A stretch of DNA of 64,000 nt from Pseudofulvimonas gallinarii (GCF_004343305.1 NZ_SMAF01000008.1:121358-185357), one strand, 5' to 3'; positions 1 to 9,979 are shown, numbered from the stretch's first letter. Notes: a model not told the origin generated them from the sequence alone. A program made the numbers and translations.

Positions 1-531
1 AACGGTTTCCAGGACAGCAATGGTTTCGGCCATACGATTGCCGTGTACAACGCGGGCTCCACCCCGGCCATCCTGACGATCCTGCACAGCACGTTCCATC
101 GCGGACCCGGCCTGGCGGCCAATGCCGCCGGTTCGGTGTTGACGGTGCGCGGCCCGGCGGCCCAGGTGGTCCTGGGCAACAATGTCCTGCGCGGTACCTG
201 CGAGTTCGGAGGTGGCGCGTCGATCACTTCCGCCATCGGCAACGTGGAGGCGCCCGGTGGTTCCTGCGTTCCCGACAATGGCACCAACTTCCATGTCGGC
301 GAGGTTGGACTGCGTATGGGCTCACTGGCCGACCACGGCGGATTCACGCACAGTTTCGAGCCGGATCCGGGCAGCTTCCTGCGCGACCGCGCCGATCCGG
401 CCATCTGCCAACTGGGCGGGCTTGACCAGCGTCGCTACATACGACCGGGCAACGGCGAGCCTTGCGATGTCGGCGCCATCGAGGCCGGGGCCATTCCCGA
501 CCTGATTTTCGCGGACGGCGTCGAGGGCTGA
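1..531 (+). CDS. C-terminal part of a secreted beta-helix / choice-of-anchor Q type protein (partial)
   Basis: The frame is already open at base 1 (N-G-F-Q-D-S-N-G-F-G...), so this is the 3' end of a longer gene with its start outside the window; a GTG at 43 is internal. The visible 176 residues are rich in Gly, Asn and short beta-prone turns. Near the end comes CDVGAIEAG, like the DIGAxE closing motif of choice-of-anchor Q / polymorphic-outer-membrane-type parallel beta-helix proteins. The extreme C-terminus is DLIFADGVEG, close to the IFxxGFE tail I associate with secreted Lysobacterales proteins; 63287-63589 has a related tail. Probably exported and surface-exposed; ligand unknown. It converges on the DAHP synthase gene with a 56-nt gap. 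Confidence 0.6.
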   Translation, partial: NGFQDSNGFGHTIAVYNAGSTPAILTILHSTFHRGPGLAANAAGSVLTVRGPAAQVVLGNNVLRGTCEFGGGASITSAIGNVEAPGGSCVPDNGTNFHVGEVGLRMGSLADHGGFTHSFEPDPGSFLRDRADPAICQLGGLDQRRYIRPGNGEPCDVGAIEAGAIPDLIFADGVEG

Positions 532-587
532 GTGCCTGGCCCGCCGTGGCCAGCCCGGCAGCGCGCTCCGGTGCCGGCGGTTTCGCC

Positions 588-1973
588 TTACGCGCCGAGC
601 TGGCGGCGCTTGCGGACGATGAGCATCGCCAGTTCCAGCGACTGCTCGTAGTTGAGGCGCGGATCGACGGTTGAACGGTAGGCGCGCTGCAGATCGGCCT
701 CGCTCAGGTCGCGCGCGCCACCCATGCACTCGGTGACGTTGTCGCCAGTCATTTCCAGGTGCACGCCACCCAGGCGCGTACCAGCTTCGGCGTGCAGGTC
801 GAACGCGCGTTCCAGCTCTGCACGGATGTTGTCGAAGCGGCGCGTCTTGATGCCGCCGGCCACGCTTTCGGTATTGCCGTGCATCGGGTCGCAGCTCCAC
901 AGCACGGTACGGCCACTGGCCCGGACCGCGCGCAGCAGCGGCGGCAGCTTATCAGCGATGGCCGCGGCGCCCATGCGATGGATCAGCGTCAGGCGGCCGG
1001 GCTCGTTGTCCGGATCCAGCCGCTCAACCAGGCGCATCAGCTGGTCCGGGGTCACCGACGGGCCGATCTTGACAGCGACCGGATTGCGGATGCCGCGGAA
1101 ATACTCGACATGCGCGCCATCGAGGTCTGCCGTGCGCATGCCGATCCAGGGGAAATGCGTGGCCAGGTTGAACCAGCCCCACTGTCGCGGCACTTCGCGC
1201 GTCAGCGCCTGCTCGTAATCGAGCAGGAGGGCCTCGTGCGAAATGTAGAACTCTGCGCGATTCAGCGCGCCGATCTGCTTGCCGACCAGCGTTTCCATGA
1301 AACGAACCGACTGGCCGATGCTCTCGACCAGGCGATGGTATTCGTCCGCCAGCGGCGAATGCTGCACCCAGGCCAGATCCCAGTACTCGGGATGGTGCAG
1401 GTCGGCGAAGCCGCCATCGATCAGCGCACGCACGAAGTTGAGCGTCAGCGCCGAGCGCGAGTGCGCCTGGATCAGCCGCCGCGGATCGGGCTGCCGTGCT
1501 GCGGCATCGAAGGCGACGCCATTGACGATGTCGCCGCGATAGCTCGGCAGCGTCTGACCATCACGGGTCTCGGTATCGGTCGAGCGCGGCTTGGCGTACT
1601 GGCCGGCAAAGCGGCCGACGCGCACCACCGGAATCTCCAGCCCGTGCACCAGCACCAGGCTCATCTGCAGCAGGATCTTCAGGCGATCGGCAACACGGTC
1701 GGAGCGGCAGTCGCCGAAGCTCTCCGCACAGTCACCGCCCTGCAGCAGGAAGCGCCGACCGGCGGCGGCATCGGCCAGCTGCTGTTTCAGCGCCATGATC
1801 TCCCACGACGTCACCAGGGGCGGCAGCTGCGCCAGCGTTGCCAGCGCCTCTTCCAGCGCCGCCCTGTCGGGATAAGACGGCTGTTGCGCGGCCGCATGCG
1901 CCCGCCAGCTGTCCGGCCGCCAGTTTTCGGGGGAACGGACGGCAGTGACGGGAGGCGGGGCGGAAGCGGTCAT
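588..1973 (-). CDS. aroG: Class II 3-deoxy-7-phosphoheptulonate synthase (DAHP synthase)
   Basis: Condenses phosphoenolpyruvate with erythrose 4-phosphate in the first step of the shikimate pathway. The 461-residue protein is the plant/mycobacterial class II type, not the E. coli AroF/G/H type: FLLQGGDCAESF near residues 75-86 (metal-ligand Cys82), PVVRVGRFAGQYAKPRS, SHEALLLDYE, RNPVAVKIGPS, LIHRMGA, WSCDPMHGNT (metal His) and HLEMTGDNVTEC (metal Glu). The start was set at 1973 (MTASAPPP) because GGAG lies 9 nt upstream; the frame stays open to 2093 but that would overlap dsbB. It follows dsbB by 52 nt and could be cotranscribed. Gene names for class II enzymes vary (aroG, aroF, aroA). Confidence 0.95.
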   Translation of the reverse strand: MTASAPPPVTAVRSPENWRPDSWRAHAAAQQPSYPDRAALEEALATLAQLPPLVTSWEIMALKQQLADAAAGRRFLLQGGDCAESFGDCRSDRVADRLKILLQMSLVLVHGLEIPVVRVGRFAGQYAKPRSTDTETRDGQTLPSYRGDIVNGVAFDAAARQPDPRRLIQAHSRSALTLNFVRALIDGGFADLHHPEYWDLAWVQHSPLADEYHRLVESIGQSVRFMETLVGKQIGALNRAEFYISHEALLLDYEQALTREVPRQWGWFNLATHFPWIGMRTADLDGAHVEYFRGIRNPVAVKIGPSVTPDQLMRLVERLDPDNEPGRLTLIHRMGAAAIADKLPPLLRAVRASGRTVLWSCDPMHGNTESVAGGIKTRRFDNIRAELERAFDLHAEAGTRLGGVHLEMTGDNVTECMGGARDLSEADLQRAYRSTVDPRLNYEQSLELAMLIVRKRRQLGA

Positions 1974-2025
1974 TCGGGGCAACTCCGGTTGTTGCTTCGC
2001 AGCATCGCGCGCTTGGCGGGAGCGG

Positions 2026-2526
2026 TCAAGCGCGACGGTGGCGCGCTGCAGCGGCGGCAACCAGCGCCCACAGGGCGAGGCCGATGAATGCAAACAGCGT
2101 CCACCAGGGCATGCTCAGGCCCAGCAGCTGCCAGTCCACTTCGGCACATTCACCGGAGCCGGTGAAGATCATCGACAGCGCCTTGGTCAGCGGGAACGCC
2201 TCCATCATGTACTCGTAGCCCGGACCACAGGCCGGCACCTGGTCCGGCGGCAGCGACTGCAGCCAGACGTGGCGTCCGGCCACGCCGGCACCCGCGGCTG
2301 CGGCAACGGTGGCCAGCCCGCCGTACACCCATCGGCCGAAGCCCGCGGGACCGTGCAAGGCGGCGACAAGGAATACGATGCCAGTGGCGATCACCGCCAT
2401 GCGCTGAAGGATGCACAGCGGGCAGGGCTCAAGGCCGAGTACGTGCTGCGCGTACAGCGCATAGCCCATCAGGCCGGCACAGGCCAGGAATCCGAGCAGG
2501 CAGGCGGAACGGAAGGTCAGCGGCAT
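2026..2526 (-). CDS. dsbB: Disulfide bond formation protein DsbB
   Basis: Inner-membrane quinone reductase that reoxidises periplasmic DsbA. The 166-residue protein has four hydrophobic segments and both periplasmic cysteine pairs: Cys35-P-L-Cys38 (CxxC, quinone-proximal) and Cys100/Cys127 in the second loop. The start has a strong GAGGTGA Shine-Dalgarno. Length and topology are normal for the family. It lies between the ribosomal operon terminator and aroG on the same strand; no functional link to either neighbour is evident. Confidence 0.94.
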   Translation of the reverse strand: MPLTFRSACLLGFLACAGLMGYALYAQHVLGLEPCPLCILQRMAVIATGIVFLVAALHGPAGFGRWVYGGLATVAAAAGAGVAGRHVWLQSLPPDQVPACGPGYEYMMEAFPLTKALSMIFTGSGECAEVDWQLLGLSMPWWTLFAFIGLALWALVAAAAARHRRA

Positions 2527-2607
2527 GGAATCACCTCAAGGACGAAGCCACACAGGGACCGGCGCGGCGTGGCCGGGTTCCCTGGATTCGGGAAAATCGG
2601 AACCTGT

Positions 2608-2642
2608 AAAACGAAAAGGCCCGGACGCTGCCGCCCAGGCCT
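2608..2642 (-). terminator. Rho-independent terminator after rplQ
   Basis: Read on the minus strand, AGGCCTGGGC and GTCCGGGCCT form a 10-bp stem (two G-U pairs) with a short loop, followed by TTTTCGTTTT. It lies 30 nt past the rplQ stop and is the natural end of the alpha operon and of the whole leftward ribosomal block. Confidence 0.85.
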
Positions 2643-2671
2643 CTTGACCATACGTCGTGAGGGTACCGCGA

Positions 2672-3064
2672 TCAGGCGGCATCCACCTCGACGGCGGCCT
2701 CGACCTGAGGACGGTCAACCAGTTCGACATAGGCCATCGGCGCATTGTCGCCAGCGCGGAAACCGCACTTCAGGATACGCAGGTAACCACCGGGACGCTC
2801 GCGGTAACGCGGGCCCAGTTCGACGAACAGCTTGCCGACGGCGACGTCGTCGCGCAGGCGGGCGAACGCGAGGCGGCGGTTGGCTACGCCATCCTTCTTG
2901 GCCAGCGTGATCAGCGGCTCGGCGACGCGGCGCAGTTCCTTGGCCTTCGGCAGGGTGGTCTTGATCAGCTCGTGCTTGATCAGGCTGGCAGCCATGTTGC
3001 GGAACATCGCTTCGCGATGGCTGCTGGTGCGGTTGAGCTTGCGACCGGATTTGCGGTGACGCAT
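2672..3064 (-). CDS. rplQ: 50S ribosomal protein L17
   Basis: Large-subunit protein near the peptide exit tunnel. The 130-residue product starts [17 protein letters not shown], the invariant L17 N-terminus, and has the conserved core through [15 protein letters not shown]. The short acidic/hydrophobic C-terminal tail ([10 protein letters not shown]) is variable in the family. It is the last gene of the alpha operon, 131 nt downstream of rpoA (no gene or clear signal in that gap), and is followed by a terminator. Confidence 0.98.
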   Translation of the reverse strand: MRHRKSGRKLNRTSSHREAMFRNMAASLIKHELIKTTLPKAKELRRVAEPLITLAKKDGVANRRLAFARLRDDVAVGKLFVELGPRYRERPGGYLRILKCGFRAGDNAPMAYVELVDRPQVEAAVEVDAA

Positions 3065-3195
3065 GACGGTGATTCCTGGTTCTGGACGTCCTGTCCGTGA
3101 AAACCGGCCGTTCCCTGACCGGAGCGAATGCGAGGTTTGTTATGGACCCACTGCAAACCCGGCCCGCAGCGCGGACCGGGTCAGGGATCGGTTTC

Positions 3196-4191
3196 TCAGC
3201 CGGCCATCATGCCGGAACCCAGTCCGGACGGTGGCCAGTTTTCCAGCTTCATGCCCAGGGAAAGGCCATGGGCAGCGAGAACATCCTTGATCTCGGTAAG
3301 CGACTTCTTGCCCAGGTTCGGGGTCTTGAGCAGCTCGACTTCCGAACGCTGGATGAGGTCGCCGATGTAGTAGATGCTTTCGGCCTTCAGGCAGTTGGCC
3401 GAACGCACCGTCAGCTCCAGATCGTCGATCGGGCGCAGCAGCAGCGGATCGAAACCCGCGGTCTCGGCACGCGACTTCTCCGGCTCGACGCGGGCGAAGT
3501 CACCGAACACCGAGATCTGCTCGGCAAGGATGCCGGCGGCCTGGCGCACCGCGTCCTCGGCCTCGATCGTGCCGTTGGTCTCGACGTCCAGGATGAGGCG
3601 ATCCAGGTCGGTACGCTGCTCGACGCGCGCGGCGTCGACTTCATAGGCAACGCGGCGGACCGGGCAGAACGAGGCATCCAGCTGCAGCTTGCCGATCGCG
3701 CGAGGCTCGTCGCCGACCAGGCGCGCGGTCGCGGGCTGGTAGCCCATGCCACGGCTGATGCGCAGGCGCATGCTGAACTCGATGTCCTTGGTCAGGTTGG
3801 CGATGACGTGGTCGGGATTGACGATCTCGACACTGGCGTCGCCCTGGATGTCACCGGCGGTGATGACACCACGACCCTTGCGGCTGAGCTGCACCGTGGT
3901 CTCGTCGCGGCCGTTCAGGCGGATCGCGACATCCTTGAGATTGAGCAGGACATCAAGGACGTCCTCCTGCAGACCCTCGACCGTGGTGTACTCGTGAAGT
4001 ACGCCGTCGATCTCGGCTTCCACGATGGCGGCACCGGGGATCGACGACAGCAGGACGCGGCGAAGCGCGTTGCCGAGCGTATGGCCGAAGCCACGCTCCA
4101 GCGGCTCGACCACGACTTTCGCGCGGTGAGCACTGATCTTTTCCACGGTGACGCCGCGCGGGCGCAGCACGCTGATGGAGGCGCTTGCCAT
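3196..4191 (-). CDS. rpoA: DNA-directed RNA polymerase subunit alpha
   Basis: Scaffold for RNA polymerase assembly. The 331-residue protein has the N-terminal dimerisation domain (about 1-230, with [22 protein letters not shown]) and a C-terminal domain (about 250-320) that contacts UP elements and activators; its DNA-contacting stretch [10 protein letters not shown] is intact. It sits in the usual rpsD-rpoA-rplQ order with 16 nt to rpsD. Length and motifs are ordinary for gammaproteobacteria. Confidence 0.99.
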   Translation of the reverse strand: MASASISVLRPRGVTVEKISAHRAKVVVEPLERGFGHTLGNALRRVLLSSIPGAAIVEAEIDGVLHEYTTVEGLQEDVLDVLLNLKDVAIRLNGRDETTVQLSRKGRGVITAGDIQGDASVEIVNPDHVIANLTKDIEFSMRLRISRGMGYQPATARLVGDEPRAIGKLQLDASFCPVRRVAYEVDAARVEQRTDLDRLILDVETNGTIEAEDAVRQAAGILAEQISVFGDFARVEPEKSRAETAGFDPLLLRPIDDLELTVRSANCLKAESIYYIGDLIQRSEVELLKTPNLGKKSLTEIKDVLAAHGLSLGMKLENWPPSGLGSGMMAG

Positions 4192-4207
4192 TCAGGCTTT
4201 CTCCGAA

Positions 4208-4837
4208 TTACTTGGAATACAACTCGATGATGAGGCTTTCGTTGATGTCGGCCGGCAGATCCGCGCGCTCAGGCAGGGCCTTGAACACGCCGGTCAGCTT
4301 CTTGCCATCGACATCGATCCAGCTCGGGACCAGATCCATCTGGTCGGCCAGGGCAACAGCTTCCTGGATGCGCAGCTGGCTCTTCGCGCGCTCATGCACG
4401 GCGATCTCATCACCCGGCTTGACGGCGTAGGACGGCAGGTTGACGCTCTTGCCGTTCACCACGATGCCCTTGTGCGACACCAGCTGGCGGGCCTGCGCGC
4501 GGGTGACCGCGAAACCCATGCGATAGACAACGTTGTCCAGGCGGGTTTCGAGCAACTGCAGCAGGTTCTCGCCGGCATTGCCCTTGCGGGCGGTCGCCTT
4601 GGCGTAATAGTTGCGGAACTGGCGCTCGAGCAAGCCGTAGATGCGCTTGACCTTCTGCTTTTCACGCAGCTGCAGCGCGTAGTCGGACAGCTTGCCGCGC
4701 TTGGCGACGGCGCCGTGCTGGCCGGGCTTCTGCTCGAACTTGCACTTGGAGTCGATGCCGCGCGCCGGGCTCTTCAGGCTGAGGTCGGCGCCCTCGCGTC
4801 GGGCCAGCTTGCAGGTGGGACCAATGTAACGTGCCAT
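4208..4837 (-). CDS. rpsD: 30S ribosomal protein S4
   Basis: Primary 16S rRNA-binding protein; in E. coli it is also the translational repressor of the alpha operon, a role that could apply here but is not shown by the sequence. 209 residues. The S4 RNA-binding domain (about 97-160) includes [20 protein letters not shown] and [11 protein letters not shown]. Two N-terminal cysteines (C9, C32) remain but there is no full four-cysteine zinc site. Position between rpsK and rpoA is canonical. Confidence 0.98.
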   Translation of the reverse strand: MARYIGPTCKLARREGADLSLKSPARGIDSKCKFEQKPGQHGAVAKRGKLSDYALQLREKQKVKRIYGLLERQFRNYYAKATARKGNAGENLLQLLETRLDNVVYRMGFAVTRAQARQLVSHKGIVVNGKSVNLPSYAVKPGDEIAVHERAKSQLRIQEAVALADQMDLVPSWIDVDGKKLTGVFKALPERADLPADINESLIIELYSK

Positions 4838-4849
4838 GGCAATACTTCC

Positions 4850-5242
4850 TTAGACGCGACGCTTCTTCGGCGGACGGCAGCCGTTGTGCGGGATCGGGGT
4901 GATGTCGGTGATGCTGGTGACCTTGATGCCCAGCGCGTTCAGCGCGCGCACGGACGACTCACGGCCCGGGCCCGGTCCCTTGATGCGCACTTCGACGTTC
5001 TTCACGCCGTAGTCGAGCGCCACGCGACCGGCCTTTTCGGAGGCGACCTGGGCGGCGAACGGCGTGGACTTGCGCGAACCGCGGAAACCGGCGCCACCTG
5101 CCGTCGCCCAGGAAAGGGCATTGCCCTGGCGATCGGTGATGGTGACGATGGTGTTGTTGAACGAGGCCTGGACATGGACGATGCCGTCCGTGACCACGCG
5201 CTTGATCTTCTTCTTGGCCTTGGCAGCTGCCGGCTTGCTCAT
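4850..5242 (-). CDS. rpsK: 30S ribosomal protein S11
   Basis: 130-residue small-subunit platform protein. Typical signatures are [32 protein letters not shown] and the C-terminal [17 protein letters not shown] tail (here [14 protein letters not shown]). The N-terminal dozen residues are Lys/Ala-rich and variable. It is 12 nt from both rpsM and rpsD, as expected for the alpha operon. Confidence 0.98.
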   Translation of the reverse strand: MSKPAAAKAKKKIKRVVTDGIVHVQASFNNTIVTITDRQGNALSWATAGGAGFRGSRKSTPFAAQVASEKAGRVALDYGVKNVEVRIKGPGPGRESSVRALNALGIKVTSITDITPIPHNGCRPPKKRRV

Positions 5243-5254
5243 AGAAAGTCGCCT

Positions 5255-5611
5255 TTACTTCTTGATGGCGCGACGCGGGCCCTTGCGGGTGCGTGCATTG
5301 GTACGGGTACGCTGGCCGCGCAGCGGCAGGCCCTTGCGGTGGCGGAGGCCACGGTAGGTGCCCAGGTCGATCAGACGCTTGATGCTGACGGCGTTCTCAC
5401 GACGCAGATCACCTTCGACAGCGAACCGGCCCACCTCGGCGCGGAGCTTCTCGACCTCGGCCTCGGTGAGGTCACGGATTTTTGTGCTGGGCACCACGCC
5501 TGCGTCGTCGCAAATCTTGCGCGCGCGCGAGCGGCCAATGCCGTAGATACTGGTCAGGCCGATCCAGACATGCTTCTGGACCGGAAGATTGACACCTGCG
5601 ATACGCGCCAT
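5255..5611 (-). CDS. rpsM: 30S ribosomal protein S13
   Basis: 118-residue head protein that contacts 16S rRNA, tRNA and the 50S subunit. Starts [19 protein letters not shown], contains the helix-two-turn-helix region [18 protein letters not shown] and ends with the basic tRNA-contacting tail [19 protein letters not shown]. First gene of the alpha operon. The gap to secY is only 73 nt, too short for rpmJ (L36), which occupies this place in E. coli. Confidence 0.98.
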   Translation of the reverse strand: MARIAGVNLPVQKHVWIGLTSIYGIGRSRARKICDDAGVVPSTKIRDLTEAEVEKLRAEVGRFAVEGDLRRENAVSIKRLIDLGTYRGLRHRKGLPLRGQRTRTNARTRKGPRRAIKK

Positions 5612-5650
5612 GATGCGTCTCCGAAAAACTTAAAGCGCAGTGAACCGAAA

Positions 5651-5680
5651 ATTATAGTTAAAAAGCGTGCTGGAACTCAA
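5651..5680 (-). promoter_or_regulatory. Predicted sigma-70 promoter of the alpha operon (rpsM onward)
   Basis: In the short AT-rich secY-rpsM gap the minus strand reads TTGAGT, an 18-nt spacer, then a perfect TATAAT. The -35 begins right after the secY stop and the predicted start leaves a leader of about 33 nt before rpsM. A perfect -10 box in such GC-rich DNA is unlikely by chance. Not experimentally supported. Confidence 0.6.
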
Positions 5681-5684
5681 GTGC

Positions 5685-7049
5685 TCAGCGTCGGGCCAGA
5701 CCTGAACGACTGGAACCCTTCAGGTTGGCCTTCTTCATCAGGCTTTCGTACTGATGCGACATCAGGTGCGCCTGGACCTGGGCCGTGAAGTCCATGACCA
5801 CGACCACGACGATCAGCAGCGACGTTCCGCCGAAGTAGAACGGGACGTTCCAGCCGGCCCGAAGGAACTCGGGCAACAGGCAGACCGCCACCATATAGGC
5901 CGCACCGACCGCCGTCAGGCGGGTCAACACGCTGTCGATGTAGTCCGCCGTCGCCTTGCCCGGGCGGATGCCCGGGATCAGGGCGCCCGACTTCTTCAGA
6001 TTGTCCGCCGTCTCCTGGGAATTGAAGACGATGGCCGTGTAGAAGAACGAGAAGCCGGCGATCAGTGCTGCGTACAGCAGCAGGTACAGCGGCTCGCCCG
6101 GCGACAGCGCCTGCGAGATGTTCTGCAGCACGCGCGTGGCGGTGCCGGTACCGCTGCCAAACCACGATGCCGCCGTGGCCGGGAACAGGATGATGCTCGA
6201 TGCGAAGATGGCCGGGATCACGCCCGCCATGTTCAGCTTCAGCGGCAGGTGGGAGGTCTGGTTCATGTACGCGTTGCGACCACCCTGCTTGCGTGCGTAG
6301 TTCACAGGAATGCGCCGCTGGGCACGCTCCATGAACACCACGAACAGGGTGACGGCCACGACCAGTGCCAGCACCATGATCACCACCAGCGGGCTGAGGT
6401 CGCCGTTGCGGGCGAGTTCCAGCGTCGCCGCGATCGCGGACGGCAGGCCCGCCACGATACCGGCGAAGATGATCAGCGAGATGCCGTTGCCGACGCCACG
6501 CTCCGTGATCTGCTCGCCCAGCCACATCAGGAACATGGTGCCGGCGGTCAGGCCGACCACGGCGCTGAACACGAATGCGGGACCGGGATTGATCACCACC
6601 GACAGGCCACCACCCAGCGACTGGTTCTGCAGGGCAATGGCCACTCCCGCCGCCTGGAAGACGGCCAGGGCCACGGTGCCGTAGCGGGTGTACTGGGTCA
6701 GCTTGCGTCGACCCGACTCACCTTCCTTCTTGATCGCCTGCAGGCTGGGCAGCACGGCCGCCAGCAACTGCACGATGATCGAGGCGGAGATGTACGGGAT
6801 GATGCCGATCGCGAAGATCGAGAACCGTTCCAGCGCGCCACCGGAGAACATGTTGAACATGTCGACGATGGTGCCGCTCTGCTGGTCCATGAACTGGGCC
6901 ATCGCTCCCGGGTTGACGCCGGGTACCGGGATGAACGTGCCCAGACGATAGACGATCAGGGCGCCGATCACGAACAACAGGCGCTGGCGAAGCTCGGTCA
7001 GTTTGCCGAGCCCGGCCAGCGCACCCGCATTGGACATGTTGGAAGCCAC
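5685..7049 (-). CDS. secY: Preprotein translocase subunit SecY
   Basis: Channel subunit of the SecYEG inner-membrane translocon. 454 residues with about ten transmembrane segments, starting with [22 protein letters not shown] (TM1 region) and the plug segment around the second segment ([19 protein letters not shown]). Cytoplasmic loops [12 protein letters not shown] and [11 protein letters not shown] are conserved and needed for SecA/ribosome contact. The C-terminus is slightly longer and more basic than in E. coli. Last gene of the spc set, followed by the alpha promoter. secE lies 25 kb away within the same block. Confidence 0.98.
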   Translation of the reverse strand: MASNMSNAGALAGLGKLTELRQRLLFVIGALIVYRLGTFIPVPGVNPGAMAQFMDQQSGTIVDMFNMFSGGALERFSIFAIGIIPYISASIIVQLLAAVLPSLQAIKKEGESGRRKLTQYTRYGTVALAVFQAAGVAIALQNQSLGGGLSVVINPGPAFVFSAVVGLTAGTMFLMWLGEQITERGVGNGISLIIFAGIVAGLPSAIAATLELARNGDLSPLVVIMVLALVVAVTLFVVFMERAQRRIPVNYARKQGGRNAYMNQTSHLPLKLNMAGVIPAIFASSIILFPATAASWFGSGTGTATRVLQNISQALSPGEPLYLLLYAALIAGFSFFYTAIVFNSQETADNLKKSGALIPGIRPGKATADYIDSVLTRLTAVGAAYMVAVCLLPEFLRAGWNVPFYFGGTSLLIVVVVVMDFTAQVQAHLMSHQYESLMKKANLKGSSRSGLARR

Positions 7050-7067
7050 GGTTGCTCCGTTCTTGCC

Positions 7068-7502
7068 TTACTCGACGCTGCCACCGGCAGCCAGGATCTG
7101 CTCCCGGGCACCAGCGGTGACGGCCACACCCTTGACGGTCACGGCACGGGACAGCTCACCGTTCTTGACGATCTTGGCGCGCTTGGCCAGGCGATCGACA
7201 AGGCCAGCGGCCTGCAGTGCAGCGAAATCGATGGTGGCGTCGGCCAGCTGCTCGAGCTGGTACAAGAACACCTGTGCACACTCGTGCTTGGTCTTCGAGC
7301 GGAAGCCGACCTTCGGCAGGCGTCGCTGCAGCGGCATCTGGCCGCCTTCGAAGCCGGCCTTGACCTTGCCCTTGCCCGAGCGGGCGAACTGGCCCTTGTG
7401 ACCGCGACCGCCGGTCTTGCCGAGGCCCGAGCCGATACCACGGCCGACGCGGGTGCGCTCCTTGCGGGCGCCGTCGGCAGGCTTGATGTCATTCAGACGC
7501 AT
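7068..7502 (-). CDS. rplO: 50S ribosomal protein L15
   Basis: 144-residue assembly protein of the 50S subunit. The Gly/Arg/Lys-rich N-terminus ([27 protein letters not shown]) is the signature of L15, followed by [18 protein letters not shown] and a globular C-terminal half. It is 18 nt upstream of secY and 7 nt downstream of rpmD. Confidence 0.98.
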   Translation of the reverse strand: MRLNDIKPADGARKERTRVGRGIGSGLGKTGGRGHKGQFARSGKGKVKAGFEGGQMPLQRRLPKVGFRSKTKHECAQVFLYQLEQLADATIDFAALQAAGLVDRLAKRAKIVKNGELSRAVTVKGVAVTAGAREQILAAGGSVE

Positions 7503-7509
7503 GACTTGC

Positions 7510-7701
7510 TTACTCCTCGACTCGAACCAGGTAATAGACCTGGTTGATCAGACCGCGCACGCTCGGGGAATCCTTCAATTCGCGCACGTCATTGAGCTTG
7601 CGCAGGCCCAGCGCGTTGACGCTGAGGCGATGGCGCTGCTGGCAGCCACGCAGGCCCTTGACCAGGCGCACGCGGATGGTCTTGGTGTTGTCAGTTGCCA
7701 C
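7510..7701 (-). CDS. rpmD: 50S ribosomal protein L30
   Basis: 63-residue L30 ([20 protein letters not shown]... [20 protein letters not shown]). The start is a GTG at 7701 with GAGGAG 7 nt upstream; it lies inside the 3' end of rpsE, overlapping it by 11 nt, so translation is probably coupled. The frame stays open upstream to 7758, but that extension is out-of-frame rpsE sequence and gives no L30 homology. Confidence 0.95.
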   Translation of the reverse strand: MATDNTKTIRVRLVKGLRGCQQRHRLSVNALGLRKLNDVRELKDSPSVRGLINQVYYLVRVEE

Positions 7702-8215
7702 CGGTGATCTCCTCGACGGACTTGCCGCGCTTGGCCGCGATGCGGGCCGGCGAGGCAATGCTGGTCAGGCCGTTGATGGTGGCGCGGACCAGGTTGATCG
7801 GATTGCGCGAACCCTGTGCCTTCGACAGGATGTTGCGCACGCCCAGCACCTCGAAGACGGCGCGCATGGCGCCACCGGCAATGACACCAGTACCTTCCGA
7901 CGCCGGCTGCATGTACACCTTGGCGGCGCCATGCTGTGCCTTGACCGGGTACCAAATCGTGCCTTCGTTGAGGTGCACGTCGACCATGCTCTTGCGGGCG
8001 CGCTCCATCGACTTCTGGATGGCGACAGGCACTTCACGGGCCTTGCCATAACCGAAACCGACCTTGCCGGAGCCATCGCCGACCACGGTCAGCGCGGCGA
8101 AGCCGAAGATGCGGCCACCCTTGACGGTCTTGCTGACGCGGTTGACCGCGACCAGCTTTTCGATCATGCCGTCGTTGTCGCGGTCGCGGTCGCGGTTGTC
8201 GCGTTCGTTTGCCAT
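7691..8215 (-). CDS. rpsE: 30S ribosomal protein S5
   Basis: 174-residue S5, a protein important for decoding accuracy. The double-stranded RNA-binding N-terminal domain ([20 protein letters not shown]) and the C-terminal domain with [19 protein letters not shown] are both intact. The N-terminus has an unusual short [11 protein letters not shown] repeat (residues 5-15), a low-complexity variation. Overlaps rpmD by 11 nt. Confidence 0.98.
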   Translation of the reverse strand: MANERDNRDRDRDNDGMIEKLVAVNRVSKTVKGGRIFGFAALTVVGDGSGKVGFGYGKAREVPVAIQKSMERARKSMVDVHLNEGTIWYPVKAQHGAAKVYMQPASEGTGVIAGGAMRAVFEVLGVRNILSKAQGSRNPINLVRATINGLTSIASPARIAAKRGKSVEEITGGN

Positions 8216-8225
8216 GAATGAATCC

Positions 8226-8588
8226 TCAGAACTTCAGGCCGGCTTCACGCGCGGCGTCGGCAAGGGCCTTGATGCGGCCATGAAAACGGAAACCGGAGCG
8301 ATCGAAAGCGACCGAATCCACTCCGTTGGCGAGCGCGGCCTGGGCCACGGCGCGGCCGACGGCGGCGGCGGCTTCCTTGTTCTTGGTGCCCTTCAGACCC
8401 TCGCGTACCGACTTCTGGACGGTAGAGGCTGCAGCGACGACCTTCTCGCCATCGGCGGAGAAGACCTGGGCGTAGATGTGCTGGCCAGTGCGATGGACGC
8501 TCAGGCGGGCAACACCCAGCTGACGGATATGGATGCGCGTGCGCTTGGCGCGACGCAGGCGTGACTGGTTCTTGTCCACGGTTGTCAT
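8226..8588 (-). CDS. rplR: 50S ribosomal protein L18
   Basis: 120-residue 5S rRNA-binding protein with conserved [28 protein letters not shown] and the C-terminal [20 protein letters not shown]. Forms the central protuberance with L5 and L25. It keeps its standard spc position between rplF and rpsE with gaps of 5 and 10 nt. Confidence 0.98.
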   Translation of the reverse strand: MTTVDKNQSRLRRAKRTRIHIRQLGVARLSVHRTGQHIYAQVFSADGEKVVAAASTVQKSVREGLKGTKNKEAAAAVGRAVAQAALANGVDSVAFDRSGFRFHGRIKALADAAREAGLKF

Positions 8589-8593
8589 CTCGA

Positions 8594-9121
8594 TCAGGCC
8601 TTCTTCGCTTCCTTCATGACGATCTTCTCGCCGGAATAGCGCACGCCCTTGCCCTTGTAGGGTTCCGGCGGACGGTACGCGCGAATCTTCGCCGCGACCT
8701 GGCCAACGGCCTGCTTGTCGCTGCCCTTGACCAGGATCTCGGTCTGGGTCGGCGTTTCGATCGTGATGCCTTCAGGCGACTTGAAAACCACCGGATGCGA
8801 AAAGCCCAGGGACAGGTTCAGGTCGCGACCCTGCATGCTGGCGCGGTAACCGACGCCGACCAGCTCGAGCTTGCGCTCGAAGCCCTGGCTGACGCCGGTG
8901 ACCATGTTGTTCAGCAGCGCACGCAGCGTACCGGCCATCGCCCAGTCCTGCTCGGACTTGACGGCGATCTGGACCGTGCCGTTCTCGATGTTGACGTCCA
9001 CGCCGGCCGGGCGCGGACCGTTCAAGGTGCCCTTGGGGCCCTTGACCTGGATCTGCTGGTCGTTGACCGACAGCTCGACACCCTTGGGCAGAGCGATCGG
9101 CTTCTTGGCGACTCGTGACAT
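8594..9121 (-). CDS. rplF: 50S ribosomal protein L6
   Basis: 175-residue L6, two repeated alpha/beta domains near the sarcin-ricin loop. Start chosen at 9121 ([19 protein letters not shown]) because AAGGAG lies 9 nt upstream and the family begins there; a 23-codon upstream extension overlaps rpsH and is not L6-like. The C-terminal signature [15 protein letters not shown] is intact. Confidence 0.98.
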   Translation of the reverse strand: MSRVAKKPIALPKGVELSVNDQQIQVKGPKGTLNGPRPAGVDVNIENGTVQIAVKSEQDWAMAGTLRALLNNMVTGVSQGFERKLELVGVGYRASMQGRDLNLSLGFSHPVVFKSPEGITIETPTQTEILVKGSDKQAVGQVAAKIRAYRPPEPYKGKGVRYSGEKIVMKEAKKA

Positions 9122-9134
9122 GTCTATCGTCTCC

Positions 9135-9533
9135 TTAGGCCACGACGGCGAGGACTTCGCCACCCAGGCCCTGCTTGCGCGCATGCGCATCGGTCATCAC
9201 GCCCTTGGACGTGGTCACGATGCTGATGCCCATGCCACCCAGGACCTTCGGCAGATCGTTCTTGCCACGGTACTGGCGCAGGCCGGGACGGCTGACGCGG
9301 CGAAGCTGTTCGATAACGGGACGACCCTCGAAATACTTCAGGAGGATCTCGATCTCCTTCTTGCCCGGGCCGATGTCGCGGGTGGCGACGTCGGTGATGT
9401 AACCCTCTTCCTTGAGGACGCGGGCGATTTCGAGTTTCAGCTTGGAGGCCGGCATGCGGACGCTCTGCTTGCGAGCGCCCTGCGCATTCTTGATGCGCGA
9501 GAACATGTCGGCGATGGGATCAGTCATGCTCAT
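9135..9533 (-). CDS. rpsH: 30S ribosomal protein S8
   Basis: 132-residue S8, a 16S central-domain binder and, in E. coli, translational repressor of the spc operon. Shows [16 protein letters not shown] and the C-terminal [20 protein letters not shown] and [16 protein letters not shown]. Two in-frame ATGs lie 9 nt apart; the first has AGGA 7 nt upstream and was chosen. Confidence 0.97.
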   Translation of the reverse strand: MSMTDPIADMFSRIKNAQGARKQSVRMPASKLKLEIARVLKEEGYITDVATRDIGPGKKEIEILLKYFEGRPVIEQLRRVSRPGLRQYRGKNDLPKVLGGMGISIVTTSKGVMTDAHARKQGLGGEVLAVVA

Positions 9534-9605
9534 TGTGGTTTCCTGGTAAGCACCGATATCTCGATGGGATGGCGGAGCGGGAATCGCACCGCCGCGGGGT
9601 TGCTG

Positions 9606-9911
9606 TTACCAGCTGGCCTTGCGCAGGCCCGGCACGTCGCCACGCATGGTGGCTTCACGCAGCTTGTTGCGGCCAAGCCCGAACTTGCGATAGACCGCGC
9701 GCGGGCGCCCGGACATCTCGCAACGGGTACGGACGCGCACCGGCGAGGAATCGCGCGGCAGCTTCTGCAGCTTCGCGCTCGCCTCCAGCTTGGCCTCGTA
9801 GGAGGCATTCTGGTCGTTGAGGACGGCCTTGAGCTCGGCACGCTTGCTGGCATAACGCTTGACCAGCTTCGCGCGCTTCAGCTCGCGGTTCACCATGGAG
9901 GTCTTGGCCAT
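9606..9911 (-). CDS. rpsN: 30S ribosomal protein S14 (zinc-free form)
   Basis: 101-residue S14. Its length and the single cysteine in [18 protein letters not shown] mark the long C-minus form that lacks the CxxC zinc ribbon, so it does not depend on zinc. Starts [13 protein letters not shown] and ends GLRKASW, both conserved. A 68-nt gap separates it from rplE and a 72-nt gap from rpsH; neither contains a recognised signal. Confidence 0.98.
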   Translation of the reverse strand: MAKTSMVNRELKRAKLVKRYASKRAELKAVLNDQNASYEAKLEASAKLQKLPRDSSPVRVRTRCEMSGRPRAVYRKFGLGRNKLREATMRGDVPGLRKASW

Positions 9912-9979
9912 GTTTCCTGGATCCTAATGCTTGTCGAAATGCCCGGCCGGGGCCGGCCGGGCGATGATCGGGGTGATCG

